64,000 nt of DNA from Myotis daubentonii (Eukaryota > Chordata > Mammalia > Chiroptera > Vespertilionidae): the NCBI RefSeq assembly GCF_963259705.1, contig NC_081847.1, forward strand, positions 92,828,389 to 92,892,388, read 5' to 3'. Of this stretch, positions 1 to 12,761 are shown piece by piece. Below the pieces are notes generated by a model. The model saw nothing but the letters and a program-made list of their open reading frames with translations. It was not told the origin of the DNA and ran no database searches. The position numbers and the translations under genes were made by a program. The stretch's first letter is position 1. The number at the start of each line of letters is the position of its first letter.

Positions 1-390
1 CTATCTGGTCAGCTGTTCAACCAATCAAAGCATAATATGCTAATGATATGCTAAGGCCACTCGACCACTCACTATGACGTGCACTGACCACCAGGGGGTA
101 GATGCTCCAACCGGTAGGTTAGCTTGCTGCTGGGGTCCAGCTGATCAGGACTGGCAGAGATGGGCCGGACACACCCTGGAGCCCTTCTGCAGTTCCTCCC
201 TCCCTGGCTGGCCAAACTCCTGCATCCCTCCTCGGCCCCGATCGTGCACCGGTGGGGTCCCTTGACCTGGCCTGTGCCCTCTCGAAGTCCAGGACCCCTT
301 GGGGGATGTCGGAGAGCTGGTTTCGTCCAGATCCTGCAGGCCATGCTGCGGGACCCCACTGGTGCATGAATTCGTGCACCGGGCCTCTAG
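1..390 (+). mobile_element. HeliBat-type non-autonomous Helitron
   Basis: The stretch carries the bat Helitron signature: an AT-rich 5' block with AGCATAATATGC, then GACGTGCACTGACCACCAGG, and a 3' end with the hairpin GGTGCATGAATTCGTGCACC followed by CTCTAG just before a host T. The first bases resemble the degenerate 5' terminus, so the element probably begins at or just before the window edge. It encodes no Rep/helicase and would have been moved in trans. The interior (about 110-340) is GC-rich and unlike the other copies here. Short ORFs across it are chance. Confidence 0.88.
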
Positions 391-506
391 TTTAAAAATA
401 AGTGTCACTAATGTGTTTGCAAAGCAGGAGTTCACATCAGTAGAAAAATGGTTAGTTAAAACCCTTCTGATAAATCTTCTACCTAATGCAAAATATTACC
501 TTAGAG

Positions 507-728
507 CAGTGGTTCTCAACCTTGGCTGCACATGAGAATCATCTGGGAATCTTTGTAAAATCCTGATTTCTGGGCCTCAGCCTCTGGAAATTCTGTTTCT
601 TTGTTACTGATGTGGTGGCCCCACCCCATGACAAAGAAACAGGATTTCCGGAGGATGAGGCCCAGAAATCAGGATTTTACAAAGATTCCCAGGTGACTCT
701 CATGTGCAGCCAAGGTTGAGAACCACTG
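507..728. mobile_element. Palindromic MER5-like hAT-Charlie MITE
   Basis: Both ends carry CAGTGGTTCTCAACCTTGG as an inverted repeat, and the two arms stay complementary over roughly 100 bp each, leaving a short central spacer. The flanks are an 8-bp duplication, CCTTAGAG (499-506) and CCTTAGAA (729-736), as expected for hAT transposition. The termini match the MER5A class of Charlie-derived elements. It has no coding capacity. Confidence 0.85.
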
Positions 729-736
729 CCTTAGAA

Positions 737-2308
737 TAACCTAGAGTGTGTAAATTTGTGATTCAGGTCTGTATGTATCCGGCATGCACACATGCATCTC
801 GACGTAGAATGAACTCGATTTCCTGAGAGGCCTCACTGGACAGGGGCCGCGCGGGACTGTTACAGGGACACAAGTGTGTCTTTGAGCAGCTGCCTGAGCA
901 AGAGCTGAGCTCCCATCAGCTGGGGCGAGTCAGCCTTGGCCGGCCGGGGCTCAAGGGCACGTGATTGCATTTCATCTCTCCGCTCTCCCAGCAGGCAGAT
1001 CTGTTTCTCTGAGTATGTGCAGTTTGTCCTTCAGTGAGGACTGGATGCGCCAATGCCCGTGAATTCCGTCCAGAAAGAGTTAATGAGGCTTTTAACGACA
1101 GGGTTCCATTTCCCATCGTAGTTTTAAAAAGTTACGGATCAAATACGCCAGTGAGGGTTTTCAGCACCCTTTCAGATTTGGGAAGTTGTCTCAAAAGCTG
1201 GGCCCAAGGAAGATGAAGCCATTGATCTTTCCAGGGGTGTCCCTGCCCTCTCAACACCTGTGTGTTAATTGGATAAGTAAGGGAGGGTTTTCTGTCCTGA
1301 GACCTGTGGGCTGTCAGTGGAGGGGGAAGAAGAGCAGGGAGATGACTGCCTCCTCCTCCTCCCAGGTTTTATCATGGACACTAGCGCGGGATAATTGGGT
1401 TTAATGTGTAGCAGAGGGCAGACCTGTGCTGTAAACAGGAGTTCTCAGCAGATACAGGGAGCAGCCTGTGTTGCAGGGTGCGGGAGGAAGCCTTGGTTGT
1501 ATGCTGTTTTTCAGGGCCTGGCGGGAGAGGGTGTTTTTCTTATTTTCCTTTTGTCGTTTGTCCCCCTCCCCTCCCTTCTTCCCCTTTTGCCAGACTGCGG
1601 AGTGTTAGAGAGGCTGCGGAGTGATAATTAGTCATCTCCACCTGATTTGTTTCCTCTTGCTTTTGCAGGCTGGCTAATTAAAATGCACCCAACCTTTCCC
1701 GCCCCTCCACCCAGGGAGAAGCAGGCTTCTTTAGACAGCTGCCTTTCTGACCTTCCGCAGTCTTTCCCGTCATTCTCTGTGTTTTATTGATGCTTTTTCG
1801 CCCATCGAGGAAACTCTGATATGCTGACGTGTGACCCTTAAGTATTAGAGGAACGGGTCCTGCTTGTAAGTGCGAGGTTTATGCCCATGTTTCATGAGTG
1901 TGAGGCCATACACAGTATAGTCCCATGAAGTGATCTGTTCAGTTCCAGTTTTGTCTGGCTTTGTTTTGCGTAGGGTTTTCTCTTATTTAGTGTTGTGTCC
2001 TTTTAAGTCCTTAGGTCTCAGGGATCCTGCAGTCTCCCATGCTGCAATGTCACAGATCCCATGGTTTCTGTGTTGATACGCATACTCCCATTTCAGACTT
2101 GATCATCACACTGACCATCAACTAATTTTTCAACATTGTAAACACCCTGTCTGTAAGCATTGAGCATGGGGCGTTGTACTTTAGGTGCGTTTTAGTAGGC
2201 GTCTTGCTCCAGATGGTATACTGTTGACGGACTCTGATTTTCTAGTCAGCATGGTGCTAGTTTTTTTGAGGCATTGCTACAATAAATGTATTAAGCAGTA
2301 CATTCTAC
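737..2308. other. Unique non-coding DNA, no gene seen
   Basis: No open frame here shows a recognisable domain, and no RNA gene or repeat family is recognisable. A pyrimidine-rich tract lies at about 1560-1595. Stretches around 1000-1700 are of mixed, balanced composition and could include conserved non-coding DNA, but that cannot be judged without an alignment. Confidence 0.6.
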
Positions 2309-2324
2309 TTGTGCCTGCTTTTTA

Positions 2325-2523
2325 AAAAAAATATGGATTTTTATTGATTTCAGAGAGGAAGGGAGAGGGAGAGATAGAAGCATCCATGATGAGAGAGAAT
2401 CATGGATCGGCTGCCTCCTGCACGCCCCACGCTGGGGATCAAGCCCACAACCCGGGCCTGTGCCCTGACCAGGAATCCAACCATGACTTCCTGGTTCATA
2501 GGTTGCTGCTCAACCACTGGGCC
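2325..2523 (-). mobile_element. Ves SINE (minus strand)
   Basis: Read on the minus strand, this has a tRNA-like head (about 2440-2523) and body, then the GAGAGAG/CTTCCTCTCTGAAATCAATA tail typical of vesper bat SINEs, ending in an A-rich tail at the plus-strand left edge. A duplication with 3 mismatches in 16 flanks it (2309-2324 and 2524-2539, core GCCTRCTTTT). Confidence 0.9.
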
Positions 2524-2633
2524 TTATGCCTACTTTTAACTGTCACACTTGTGGGTTTTTTCAATTTTACTATTTTCAAGTTTTTTTTTTATCATCTAAG
2601 GAAACATCTTGGGATTGGTGATGAAGGCTTAGT

Positions 2634-2658
2634 TGTGTGTGTGTGTGTGTGTGTGTGT
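2634..2658. repeat. (TG)n microsatellite
   Basis: About 12 uninterrupted TG units. Confidence 0.97.
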
Positions 2659-2659
2659 T

Positions 2660-4277
2660 TTCTAGTCAGTGCTGTATTGGGTTGCCTCTTTGTACATAAT
2701 TTTGATTTTTGCACTCTTATCCAAAGTAACTTTAACTGAACACTTGTGCAACTAGATATACTATAGGAAGAGACTCTCAGGCTGCTGCCCATGATGCAAT
2801 GAATACCATTAGAGACGCTAAATCAACATTGTAAGTTAAGGACTTGAGTTCGGTTTTCTACAATACGGATATGCCGTTCATGTAGCAACAAGTTTTGAAA
2901 AGAGTAGCTCGATCAAGCCGGAAGCAAGGCTGTGAAATGGGACAGATGCGCTGCCTTTCAGAAGCAGATGCGTCATCATCTTGTGGGCTGTCTCGCTATG
3001 AACCAGTTATATGTACATGATTATTTAAACATCCCTATCTATACAGTTATACCTTTCTCAGACGAAAAAATAAGTTCAAAGCCACCTGGCTAGGAGGAAA
3101 AACACCCAAACCCTGGTAAGTTGATGCCCATAATAGGCATGTAACACCTCCCTACCCACAGATGCTGATGTAACTGACAGCTGGCAGGAAAGAAGATTTT
3201 CAAGAATCTCACATTCACCTCCTCAGAGCAGGGGATGTGTGACTGAGGCCTGTGCGTGAAGTAATGCCATGAGGATACTACTAAAGAGGATGTATTCTAC
3301 TCACTTTTTATCTTATTACAACTTCTAGTTCATGCTTTTAAAATAAATCCACAATTTATTAATCCACATATAGTGGAGTGGGGTTTTTTTCTGCATAATT
3401 AACTTATGTAGGGTTAACCAGGAAGCCATTTATATTCAAGCTTTAATTGTAAACATCTTTATAAAATGTATTAGGACACTTTCACTGTTATAACACCATT
3501 AATGAATGTGATTACATTTTTATTTAAGGACTGTGCATTGACCTGGGTGAATACTTTTCTAAATTTGAACTTTTATCTTAAGAACTAGTTCTGTGACACA
3601 GGCCATGTCCCTGAAGTGAGAGGACAGCAAAAAAGGCCGATTGAAAAGCTGATACGGTTTATTGAATAACTGATATAAATTTCTTCTGTTGTCAGACTGA
3701 ACTTTTCCTCTCGGAGAAAAAAATAATTTTAAACTTTAAATGTATCTTATTGATGGGTTCTGTTTAATTAAGACTTCACTCTCTTCTTGTACAAAGCTCA
3801 TTTTGAAAAAAAATAGAAGGAATTTGAAAGTATTCCAGAACTTTCTGAAATTCATGCTCAGTAATTCCTTCATTCAGATTTCTTTGATTGGCGTGCGATC
3901 TCCATGTGGTGATCCGAAATATCCCAGATCACAACATCTTGATAGAGTCGTCTCTATTTTTGAATTGTTTTAAATAGTCCCTTGGAAATTTGCATTAATT
4001 GGAAAGTACCTTGTCATAACATTTGCTTTGTGTCATGAAAGGTTATCTATATTTGGAAGTAACATTTTGGTGAAAGGAAGATGGTGGAATATTTATGAAC
4101 TTTCTCTCCCAGTTTTGCAGGTATTAGCACAGGAGAGAACTCTGAGCTCTCAACCACAACCTTCTCAGGTTGCAGTGGGAGGAGAGGGGGCGGAGGCCCA
4201 GAGTGAGTCAATGACACGCCCAAGGACACACGTCTGCAGAGCAGGGTGGGAAGGGTCCTAACCCTGGACTCTGGGCT
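2660..4277. other. Unique AT-rich non-coding DNA
   Basis: No gene, RNA gene or clear repeat is visible. The stretch is AT-rich, especially 3300-3970, with only short chance ORFs. Confidence 0.6.
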
Positions 4278-4294
4278 CCAGGTCAAGCATTTTT

Positions 4295-4509
4295 TTTTTT
4301 TAAGCAATTTACTTTTAAAAAAAAATATTTTATTGATTTGTTAATAGAGGAAGGGAGAGGGATAGAGAGTTAGAAACATCAACTGCCTCCTGCACACTCC
4401 CCACTGGGGATGTGCCCACAACCAAGGTACATGCCCCTGACTGGAATCGAACCCAGGACCCTTCAGTCCGCAGGCCGACGCTCTATCCACTGAGCCAGAC
4501 CGGTTAGGG
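4295..4509 (-). mobile_element. Ves SINE (minus strand) with 17-bp TSD
   Basis: The minus-strand reading starts GCCCTAACCGGTCTGGCTCA, followed by the box B-like GGTTCGATTCC and a tail of TCTCTATCCCTCTCCC. It is flanked by a duplication with core CCAGGTCARGCATTTTT (4278-4294 and 4510-4526, one mismatch), so both boundaries are exact. The middle of the tail region is shorter than in sibling copies because one internal repeat of the CATCGATG block is missing. Confidence 0.95.
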
Positions 4510-4526
4510 CCAGGTCAGGCATTTTT

Positions 4527-7419
4527 ACCACGGAACATTCCCTCCAATAGATGCAGTATAACTTTTCAAAAAATCCTGGTGTGAAGCTGCAAGGGACTGA
4601 ACTTTCTGTTAAGTGCACTTCACCACCGGGAATTGGCTTTTGCATGCATATCTGTACAGGTAGTTAATTTTTTTTCCTATTAAAGAACCTTTAATTCAAC
4701 ATGTTAATTACAAGAAGGAGATTAATTTTACTTGGATGAGGATAATTTTACTTATTCTCATGACCCAGTTTTAGTAGGACTGTTGCTCCTTAATAACCCT
4801 CCCATAAGAAAATGGAAAGGAATAGGGGTACAGTATCAAACACTTGGCTTAAATTCTTGGATCACTTTATTTTTAAAAAAAAATATTTGTCGAAAGATGA
4901 AAATTAAATACCTGTAAATGACCGTGGATTTCAAGATGCCAGCAGTTATAATCTCAAATTTCATGTAACCAAGTTTTGCGGGCTGGAACCAGTACCTGTG
5001 CGCTTTTAGTTCATTTTGTTTTAGTTCGTTTCTTCCCAAGCAGATGTTTTGGGAACCTTTTAATCAGATGGGAACTATCGTCACAGTCATAGTATTGGCA
5101 CCAACGGGAACTTAATAACATCAGGTGTAGTCTTCCTCCGCTGTAAACCAGTGGAAGTGGCCGGAACCTGTGCCCCAGCGGAACGGACTGTTTCCTGGGA
5201 GCGGCAGGGACGCCGTGCCGCTGGCCACAGCTGGGAGGGTTTGCCAGGAAAAGTGCCACTCCGCGTTCTCCCGGCCATTGGTATTCAGTGCGCAGCCTGT
5301 TTTCATATTATAGAACCCAAAGTACACATCTTTAAAAACTGCATTTTAAATAGTATTTGATAAGAAAAGTTAGTTCGTCTGCAGACACTTCTATCCCTTC
5401 ATTTATCTCTAAAATGGCCACTGACGGAGTACCCGCTTCCTACCAGTCCCTACCATTAGGCAACTGGCGGAAACGGGGCGTTCTTTCTGGGAAAATAACG
5501 CTTTAATGATGATCATCAGCTCTGCTGCATGTGTTACGTGTTTCCTCTGACTTCAGATCCATACTCTGGTTTTCAGATCATGAAAGAAGTCAGTTTCCAT
5601 GGCAGTGTTAGGACTTCTTAGGCATTTGGCACTGCCCACTCTATACTGATGACCGATCTTTACACTTCATGGTCCTTCGAATTCCCATTTCAGTTTCTCA
5701 GGTACGGAATTTGGGGCCATTTCCCCACCCCTCGCCACTTGGCCCACAAATTAGCCAAATAAATGGGGCCTCTAGTGACTCATTCACTCGAAACTACCAG
5801 AGAGGTTTGAAATGGTCTGTATTTAATTTGCATGAAGTGCCTACACTCTGGACTTAAACAGGTAAGGGGATGCTCTGCATATTCCGTGAAAAATGAAATG
5901 CTCTGCTCTGCAATTGCTCTTCCCCGAGGGACCAGCCGCCGTGGTCATCATCAGACCCTCGGGTGGACCCGGGCCCTGGTCCTGCAGAGTTCACAGAGCC
6001 GGGAGCAGGGAGAGCGGTGCAGGGGACACACGGAACAGAACAGAGCGAACGTTTCAAGAAACGGGTCTGCAGACCAAGGCTGTGCTGGCCATTTTTCACG
6101 TCTTAATTTGCTAGGCATTTTGCAGTCAATTCCAAACACTTGGGATTTCATCTCTCCATTTAATAAAGTAAAACATCAGTAACGTTTCCTGCTGCTGAAA
6201 TGCACGCATGATTCCTGAGCTGATGGAAAACCTAACAGAGCGAGAGAGGAGCCGCTAGGCTCTGCTCCATCTTCCGGGACCCGAGCCCCAGGCCTCTAGC
6301 AGGGGGTTCAGCCTGGGGAGCGGTGAGCTGACGGCGGCATTTCCTGCAGAGGCCTGGGGGACAGAACGGGACACGTTCGGGGTCACACTGCTCATTCCAG
6401 GCCCCTCCTGCGCCCTGGAGAAGCGGGCAGGCCCACAGGAACCCTGAGGAGGGCAGAGGAACACCGAAACAGGCCCAGGCGGCTGAGCTTGGCTCCCGGG
6501 ATACGCATTGTGGCCACAGTAGGCGGTCCTCACAGGGTGAGGCCATTCTGTTACTCCTGTGTGTTTGGAATCCTTTCTCCTTGGTAAGCAATCAAGGAAA
6601 TTAGAAGCCCTTTCATGTGTAGGTGGGGATTTTTGTCATCTATTGGGTGCTTCAAGCTACACAATTAAGTTTCCTGGATTCCAGAAAAGTTCATTCTTTG
6701 AACCTAAGTCCATTATTTTTCTTTTGAAAACGCTGAATCCCCAAGAACATCCATTTCTGGCAACCATGACATTTTACTCAAATTAAGTTGCACAAAGGTA
6801 TTAAAATGGGTGCGATTAAATTCCCACATGTGTTCGGGTGTATTTGTTTATAAATCGCAGGTGTGGTTCCCATCACGCCTCCAGGTGGCTTTTGGAGAAA
6901 TAGACGTTGCTAGGGCCCGTTAAAGAAAGGCAGGCACAAAAAAAGGGGGAAAAATGCACACAGGTGCAGATGGCTCTGAAAGGCAGGGACGTTACCGCGA
7001 CCTCCGTTAGGGCTGGAGGACAGTTAAGTTGTGTGACCTTGGGGTGGGGGAGCATGTAAGTAACGACAGGGGTCACATGACGATGCGAGGGAGGCGAGTC
7101 TGTGTGTCGTTAAAACTGGGCAGCACGGGGAGCCCTGGAAACCCTGGGGCAGGAGTTTGGATCTGAAATAAAGCTCAAGTAGGAAGCAAACTACTAAGGT
7201 TAGTGCTAGATACCATGTGGCTGGGAAGTGATGGAAACTGTTAACATTAATTGTAGTCATAGCGGTAGCTGTGCCGGAGGTAAGATATGTTCTACTGTCC
7301 AGAATCATCGCAGTAGACGGGGTCTTTGAATGTATGTGTTGGATCAGATATGTCCTGGGACATATGTCATATAACACTAATACTTGTTAACACATTTTTC
7401 AAAATTCCCCTTTTTGAGT
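4527..7419. other. Unique non-coding DNA, no gene seen
   Basis: About 2.9 kb with no recognisable gene or repeat. Two GC-richer patches (5140-5280 and 5930-6500) contain overlapping ORFs on both strands, none with a recognisable domain. I read these as composition effects. Confidence 0.55.
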
Positions 7420-7655
7420 CCAGCCGGCGTGGCTCAGCGGTTGAGCATTGACCTATGAACCAGGAGGTCACCGTTCGATAAGAGGTCACCGTTCGATAGG
7501 CGGTCACCGTTCGATTCCCGGTCAGAGAAAATGCCCAGGTTTCGGCCTTGATCCCCACTGCGGGGTGTGCAGGAGGCCGCCGATCTGTGATCCTCTCTCA
7601 CCTTTGATGTTTCTGTCTCCCTCTCTCTTCCTCTCTGAAATAATAAAACATACTT
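7420..7655 (+). mobile_element. Ves SINE with triplicated B-box unit
   Basis: The head reads CCAGCCGGCGTGGCTCAGCG (A box), and the tail ends in CTCTTCCTCTCTGAAATAATA. The B-box region is expanded to three consecutive 18-bp units at 7464-7481, 7482-7499 and 7500-7517, each containing GGTCACCGTTCGAT. Ordinary copies in this window have one. The element is in plus orientation and no clean TSD was found. Confidence 0.88.
7464..7517 (+). repeat. Three 18-bp tandem units inside a SINE B box
   Basis: Unit core GGTCACCGTTCGAT, with differences confined to the first and last few bases of each unit. It lies inside the SINE at 7420-7655. Confidence 0.93.
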
Positions 7656-8053
7656 TGAAAGGACGTCCCTTTCTGGAAGATGTGTCCCCTGAATTCCCGT
7701 GGGCCCCTCCCCGCAGCATTGGTGTCCTGTGCCCGGGTCCGGGCGTCCTGCTGGGGGCAGACGGGCGCAGCTGCCCTCGCGGTAGAGATGCTGATGAGTG
7801 CAGTTCTCTAAGTGACAACGGAAATCTTCCGGTTTCATGGAAAAGCCCCTGCAGCGTTGGGGATGTGTGTGTGAGTGACACTGGAGGGTCTCCTGGTTGA
7901 AAACCCTGCCCCACGGGCCTGAATCCACAGGGATCTGTGCAGGCCAGGTGTGAGGGCCTCAGGCCAGGCCCTGCTCGCTCGCTCATGTGCCCCGCGGTCG
8001 GTCAGGTGTGGTCAGTGGGTGAGGGTGTCCAGAGAACCAGAGATGGAGGGTGG

Positions 8054-8089
8054 ACACACACACACACACACACACATGCACACGCACAC
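8054..8089. repeat. (CA)n microsatellite
   Basis: CA repeats with three interruptions (ATG and CG) near the right end. ORFs with His-Thr runs on both strands derive from it. Confidence 0.95.
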
Positions 8090-10452
8090 GGAGTATTTAA
8101 GGAGTCGGCGCCAGTGCTCTGCAGGCGGAGTTGGCAGCTGGGCACCCAGGAGCTGAAGGTGCAGTTCCGGCCCCAGGGCCCCGGGACTCACAACCCAGGG
8201 AAATCGTTCCGTTGAAATCCGAGGGCAGGAAGAGTTGATTTCCTGGTCGGAGGGCGGCCAGGCAGGAGGCTTCTCTCTTCCTGGGCAGGGGCCAGCTGGT
8301 TTGTTCTGTTCAGGCTTCACCTGATGAGGTGAGGCCCACTCTCAGGAGAGAGAGCCGTCTCTCACTTGGCTGCCTGTTTACATGGCCGGCTCAGCCAGAC
8401 ACCCCCTCACGGGGACTCCCAGAGCAGCGACGGACCAACTGCCGGGGCCCCTGTCTCAGTAACGTGGACGTGAAATGAACCGTCACGCGTGGGGTCGGTA
8501 ACAGGGTTGGGGGGGGGGGAGACTTTCCCAGCGCCCGTGCTCAGTGACGATGGATGGATGGGTGGTTGCTGGCATATGGATAAAGAAATGAATGAATGTT
8601 CATCACAAAACTTGAAGAATCGCCAAGTTTCCATTTTGTAAATCTGGAAATACTTCTGTTTTTGCTGCTTAAACATCACTAACTTTACAGATGTTTGTTT
8701 GAAACATGGTATTCTTTAACCCCTGTGTTCACAGTATGGGCCACCTGAAGGTTATTCCTACCTTTGAATGGGCTCAGAAATACTGAAAAGGTCCTAAACT
8801 TTTTCTTCCCTGAAATCGGACTTCTTACTTGCTATTTGCTTCCTTTAATATCAGACCTCCTCTCAATTTCTCCCTATATTTCCATGGCCTCTTTTTCTTA
8901 TCGAGGTGGTGTTTAATATTTATATTTAATTTTGTCCTTACTTAATTTATATTTAATATTTATCTTTTCTTCACCCTAATTCGTTTTGGTTTTGGTTTGG
9001 TTCTGACTTTAATAAGCTTTCTAGTGATGCCTTTATTTATACTGTAGAATAATGAATTTTTATATTGTAATTAATGTAAAAAATAAAATCCTACAGCTAA
9101 TAGCAACCTCATAGAATAACTACAAATATTTAAAAAATGAGATACAGCATGAATATTTTGACAATGAATCATATGTTCTGTAATACTTTTATTATCTCTT
9201 AATCTGATATTTTCACCATAGAATTATCATGTTTTCTTGACCTGCATTCCTTTTAGTTCCTGCAGAGTAGACCTACCGATGTTAAAGGGACATGGTTAAT
9301 TTCAAATAACTCATCATATAACACAATGTTTAACAGTACAAGTCATTCTTAAGCTATGATGGCTGCACCACAACTTCAGGGGTTTTGCTGGGAATCGTTT
9401 TCTTCCTCTAACCAAGAAGTCGGTACGTTTGCTGTAGAAAATGCGAATAGATAACGGTTTATTTTGGGAGAGAATGTGTGTGGTTGATAAGCTTTGTTCA
9501 GGCTTGTGCTGGCTGTGTGTTCAGTGTTCATGAGTGGACTGTATACCTTTAATAAGCTGTCTTTACACAGAAACGCACCTAAGACAGGGTTGTATGTTGA
9601 CCAGTTGATAAAAATGTTATGACCAGAGGCTTAAACCCTACCTGTGCTCTCCTAGGAGCAGTAGTTCCGTGTTTTCGCTAAATCGGTGTTTGAAGTGACT
9701 TTATAGAACATAACAGCCATGGGTAACGAGAACCAGCTTTAGTTTTTTAAAAATTGAGGTCTTTGTACGTTCGTGCGTTTCTTCTTAATGGTATATTGTG
9801 AGTATTTTCCTGTGGGATTCAGTATTCCTCAATCCCTTTTTAATTCTCTGTAGCGCAGCGTACGAATGGGCTGTCAGTTTATTTAATCCAAATCCTTTTA
9901 TAGAGCACTGACTAGCGCCCACCCGGCGTTCTGCTGTGACATGCAGTTCTGGAATAAACATCCTTGTAGCTTAATCTTTATCACATCCCTGATTATTTCC
10001 TTAGGATAAGTTTTGTGCAAATGAAATTCTTGGAACACAGGATATGCAAATTGAGACTTGCTGTTTGCAAGTTCTTCTGTGATCTTTTCTGTGTTCTTTT
10101 CTGGATAAAAGGAAACTAACAAAAAACCGATCCATTCTTATGCAATTTTGAAAACCTTTAGAGGAATGTAAGAAAGTTAGAGGTGGTTTTTATCTCTTAT
10201 TTCTGTGGCTATTTGTAGTAATTTGCGGCCCTGTGTTGCATTGCAGGGGAGTGCGCTTTAGATATTAGGGGAGAATTGCAGATCAGATAACAGTGCGCTT
10301 GCAGAAGTTATTAGGGTGTTGTATTCCAGCCCCTCTCTTTTATTGAAAAAGCTGGGGAATGGTTTGAACATGTTGTTGTGAGTTCTGTTTTCTTTTTTAA
10401 GGACAAGACTGCATTTTTTTCTCAATATCGTCACCCACTAGCGCAGAGGAGA
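8090..10452. other. Unique non-coding DNA; GC-rich then AT-rich
   Basis: No gene is visible. 8090-8520 is GC-rich with a G run at 8509-8519, and 8820-9330 is strongly AT-rich with many TTTA/ATTT words. No transposon ends were found. Confidence 0.6.
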
Positions 10453-10460
10453 ACCTAGCC

Positions 10461-10695
10461 CAGTGATGGCGAACCTATGACACGCGTGTCAGAGGTGACA
10501 CGCGAACTCATTTTTTTGGTTGATTTTTCTTTGTTAAATGGCATTTAAATATAGAAGATAAATATCAAAAATATAAGTCTTTGTTTTACTATGGTTACAA
10601 ATATCAAAAAATTTCTATATGTGACACGGCACCAGAGTTAAGTTAGGGTTTTTCAAAATGCTGACACGCTGAGCTCAAAAGGTTCGCCATCACTG
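10461..10695. mobile_element. Non-autonomous hAT element (235 bp)
   Basis: Perfect 15-bp terminal inverted repeats, CAGTGATGGCGAACC on the left and its complement on the right. The flanking 8-mers are ACCTAGCC (10453-10460) and ACCGAGAC (10696-10703), a 6/8 match consistent with an aged hAT duplication. The interior holds GACACGCG repeats near both ends and an AT-rich core. No transposase frame. Confidence 0.88.
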
Positions 10696-10703
10696 ACCGA
10701 GAC

Positions 10704-12761
10704 TGCCCACCTCCATTCCCAGCCCTGCTGGTTTCTCTTCTCTGGCTTTGGTTCAGGGAGCCAGCCCCAGGGAACGCCAGCCACACACCTCCTCCCTGAA
10801 GAGGCAGGTGCAGAAGTGGGTGGGTGCCATCCTGTACCGTTCCCTTCCACGCAGCCAGCCGGAGCAGGCCTGTGCGACTCTCCGCCACAGAGAAGACCCT
10901 GATGGGAGCCTCTGGAGAAATCTAAACAGGAAGCGCTGGCAATGCAGAGGGCGGACCAAATGCTACTTTCTGCTGTGAGAACTGGCAGCCGAAAGAGGCG
11001 GCCTGTGCGCTAGACAGGGAGAGATGACTTAGGCTCATGGGAAAAGCAGCTACTGCTAGGCCTTGGCGTACTTGTACTGCATGGGCACATTTTTAACTTT
11101 GCATATGGTCTTTCTCGAGCATGGAGCGTGTCTAGCTTATCATTTATGGTAAGCATTGCGGCTACCAGAGGGCAAATGTTGATGTATGCTATTTAACTCT
11201 TATGTGCAAAGTGCGCATGGCATTTTGTAGTTTGTACGTTTCTCATAACACGTATTTGGTTTTGTTTCTGCAGTGCCTTTGCGATCATATATTATTGAAT
11301 ATACCATATTAGATTGTGCCGATATCTTTTAATGTGTTAGCATTCTCCCGTAATTTGACCATCGCTTATTCTGTTCCGCTTTTCGATTAATACGGATCTT
11401 GCCAAAGGAGCAGCTTAACGCTCCTGCCTTTTCCATGTCTTGTGGGCTATTTTTAGAGCATATATTCCTAGGATGGGATTCCTTGGAACTGCTTTACTGC
11501 TTCTGTTGTGAATTTCAGGTTGCTTTCCAAAAACAGTGGTTACCCCATAATTGTGTGTTATATGTATTAAAAACAATAAAAAAAAGAATCCTGGTTGCCT
11601 TAATGTATATATCTTTGATTACCAGCAAGGATCTGTCTTTTCCTAATGGTATTTGCTATTGGAATTTTGCCTTGTGTAAAAATCATTGTTTACCATTTTT
11701 TACCCGAAGACTTGCCTAAGAGAGCCTTTTCTTGGCCACAGTTAAGGTCATTTCATACTTTATGGAGTTCTTCCAAGTTAAATAGGTATTGATGTGTGTA
11801 AAATTGAAAACCTTTAACATGAACCTTTAAAGACCTACTAGTATAGAGGGAATAGCACTTCATGTTAATGGCTCTTACTTGGATCCAAGCACTTTAAGGA
11901 ATAGAAAACATGTCTGAACCACTCTCATAATGACCTGTGACAGGAGCAGGGCCAGCACAGAAATGCATACTTGACTTTCTCATGTTGGAATGCATCCATT
12001 GACTCACAGTGATACTTCTTATGCTTCACATCAATGCATTCATCGCCCTTCTGTGTTGTCACTGTACCTCACATATAGACATTAATGTGCACCTTCGTCA
12101 CATGACCTGGTAATTCTTTCTTACTTGCCTATGTTCCTGCTCAGGACGCTTCCCAAGGAGGGAACCTATAGCCAGACTAGGATTTTTAATTCCTCCTGCC
12201 TAGCACATGGCACTGCCGTCTCTGAAGTCTGTGTATCCATCCAGCCAGCGTTCACTGGCTGGCTGAGTGCTGTGCTGAGCTTTATTGGGCATGGAGTGTG
12301 TAGTGATGGAAAAGCCCGTTCCCTGAAGGCTGGCCAGCTCCTTTTACGGGGTTGCGGGAAGGGGAGGGGGCCCTGGGTCCCCAGGTAATTGACAGAGTGT
12401 GAAGTCTGATTTTAGAGCATAGAATGGCCTTTAAGCACGAAAATATGTGAGTTGAGACACCTTATTAAAGCAGCAGTGATCAGGAATGATTGGGGAAAAT
12501 ACAGGATAACACGTTATAAACTTTTTAAAGGCTATTTTCCCAGACTTGATAGATTTTTAGTTAAATTGGCGCGGCCAGCTATAAAGCCCCACCCTCATTC
12601 GTTAACGATGTTAAGTGTAGAGCTGGCAGAGACCTTAGAAATCATCTAGTTTAAACTCCTTTGGACAGTTGAAGACACTGAACTTCAAGGCAGGTCTGAC
12701 TTCCCCCAGGCAGGCTGAGGCCTTCCTTCGAAAAGAAAATGTTTTAAAATGTGGAAGGACA
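10704..12761. other. Unique non-coding DNA with one ancient-repeat candidate
   Basis: No coding or RNA gene is recognisable. The stretch at about 12610-12720 (AGCTGGCAGAGACCTTAGAA and onward) resembles a widely dispersed old mammalian repeat, but the family is uncertain. A related-looking string occurs near 21588. Confidence 0.5.
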
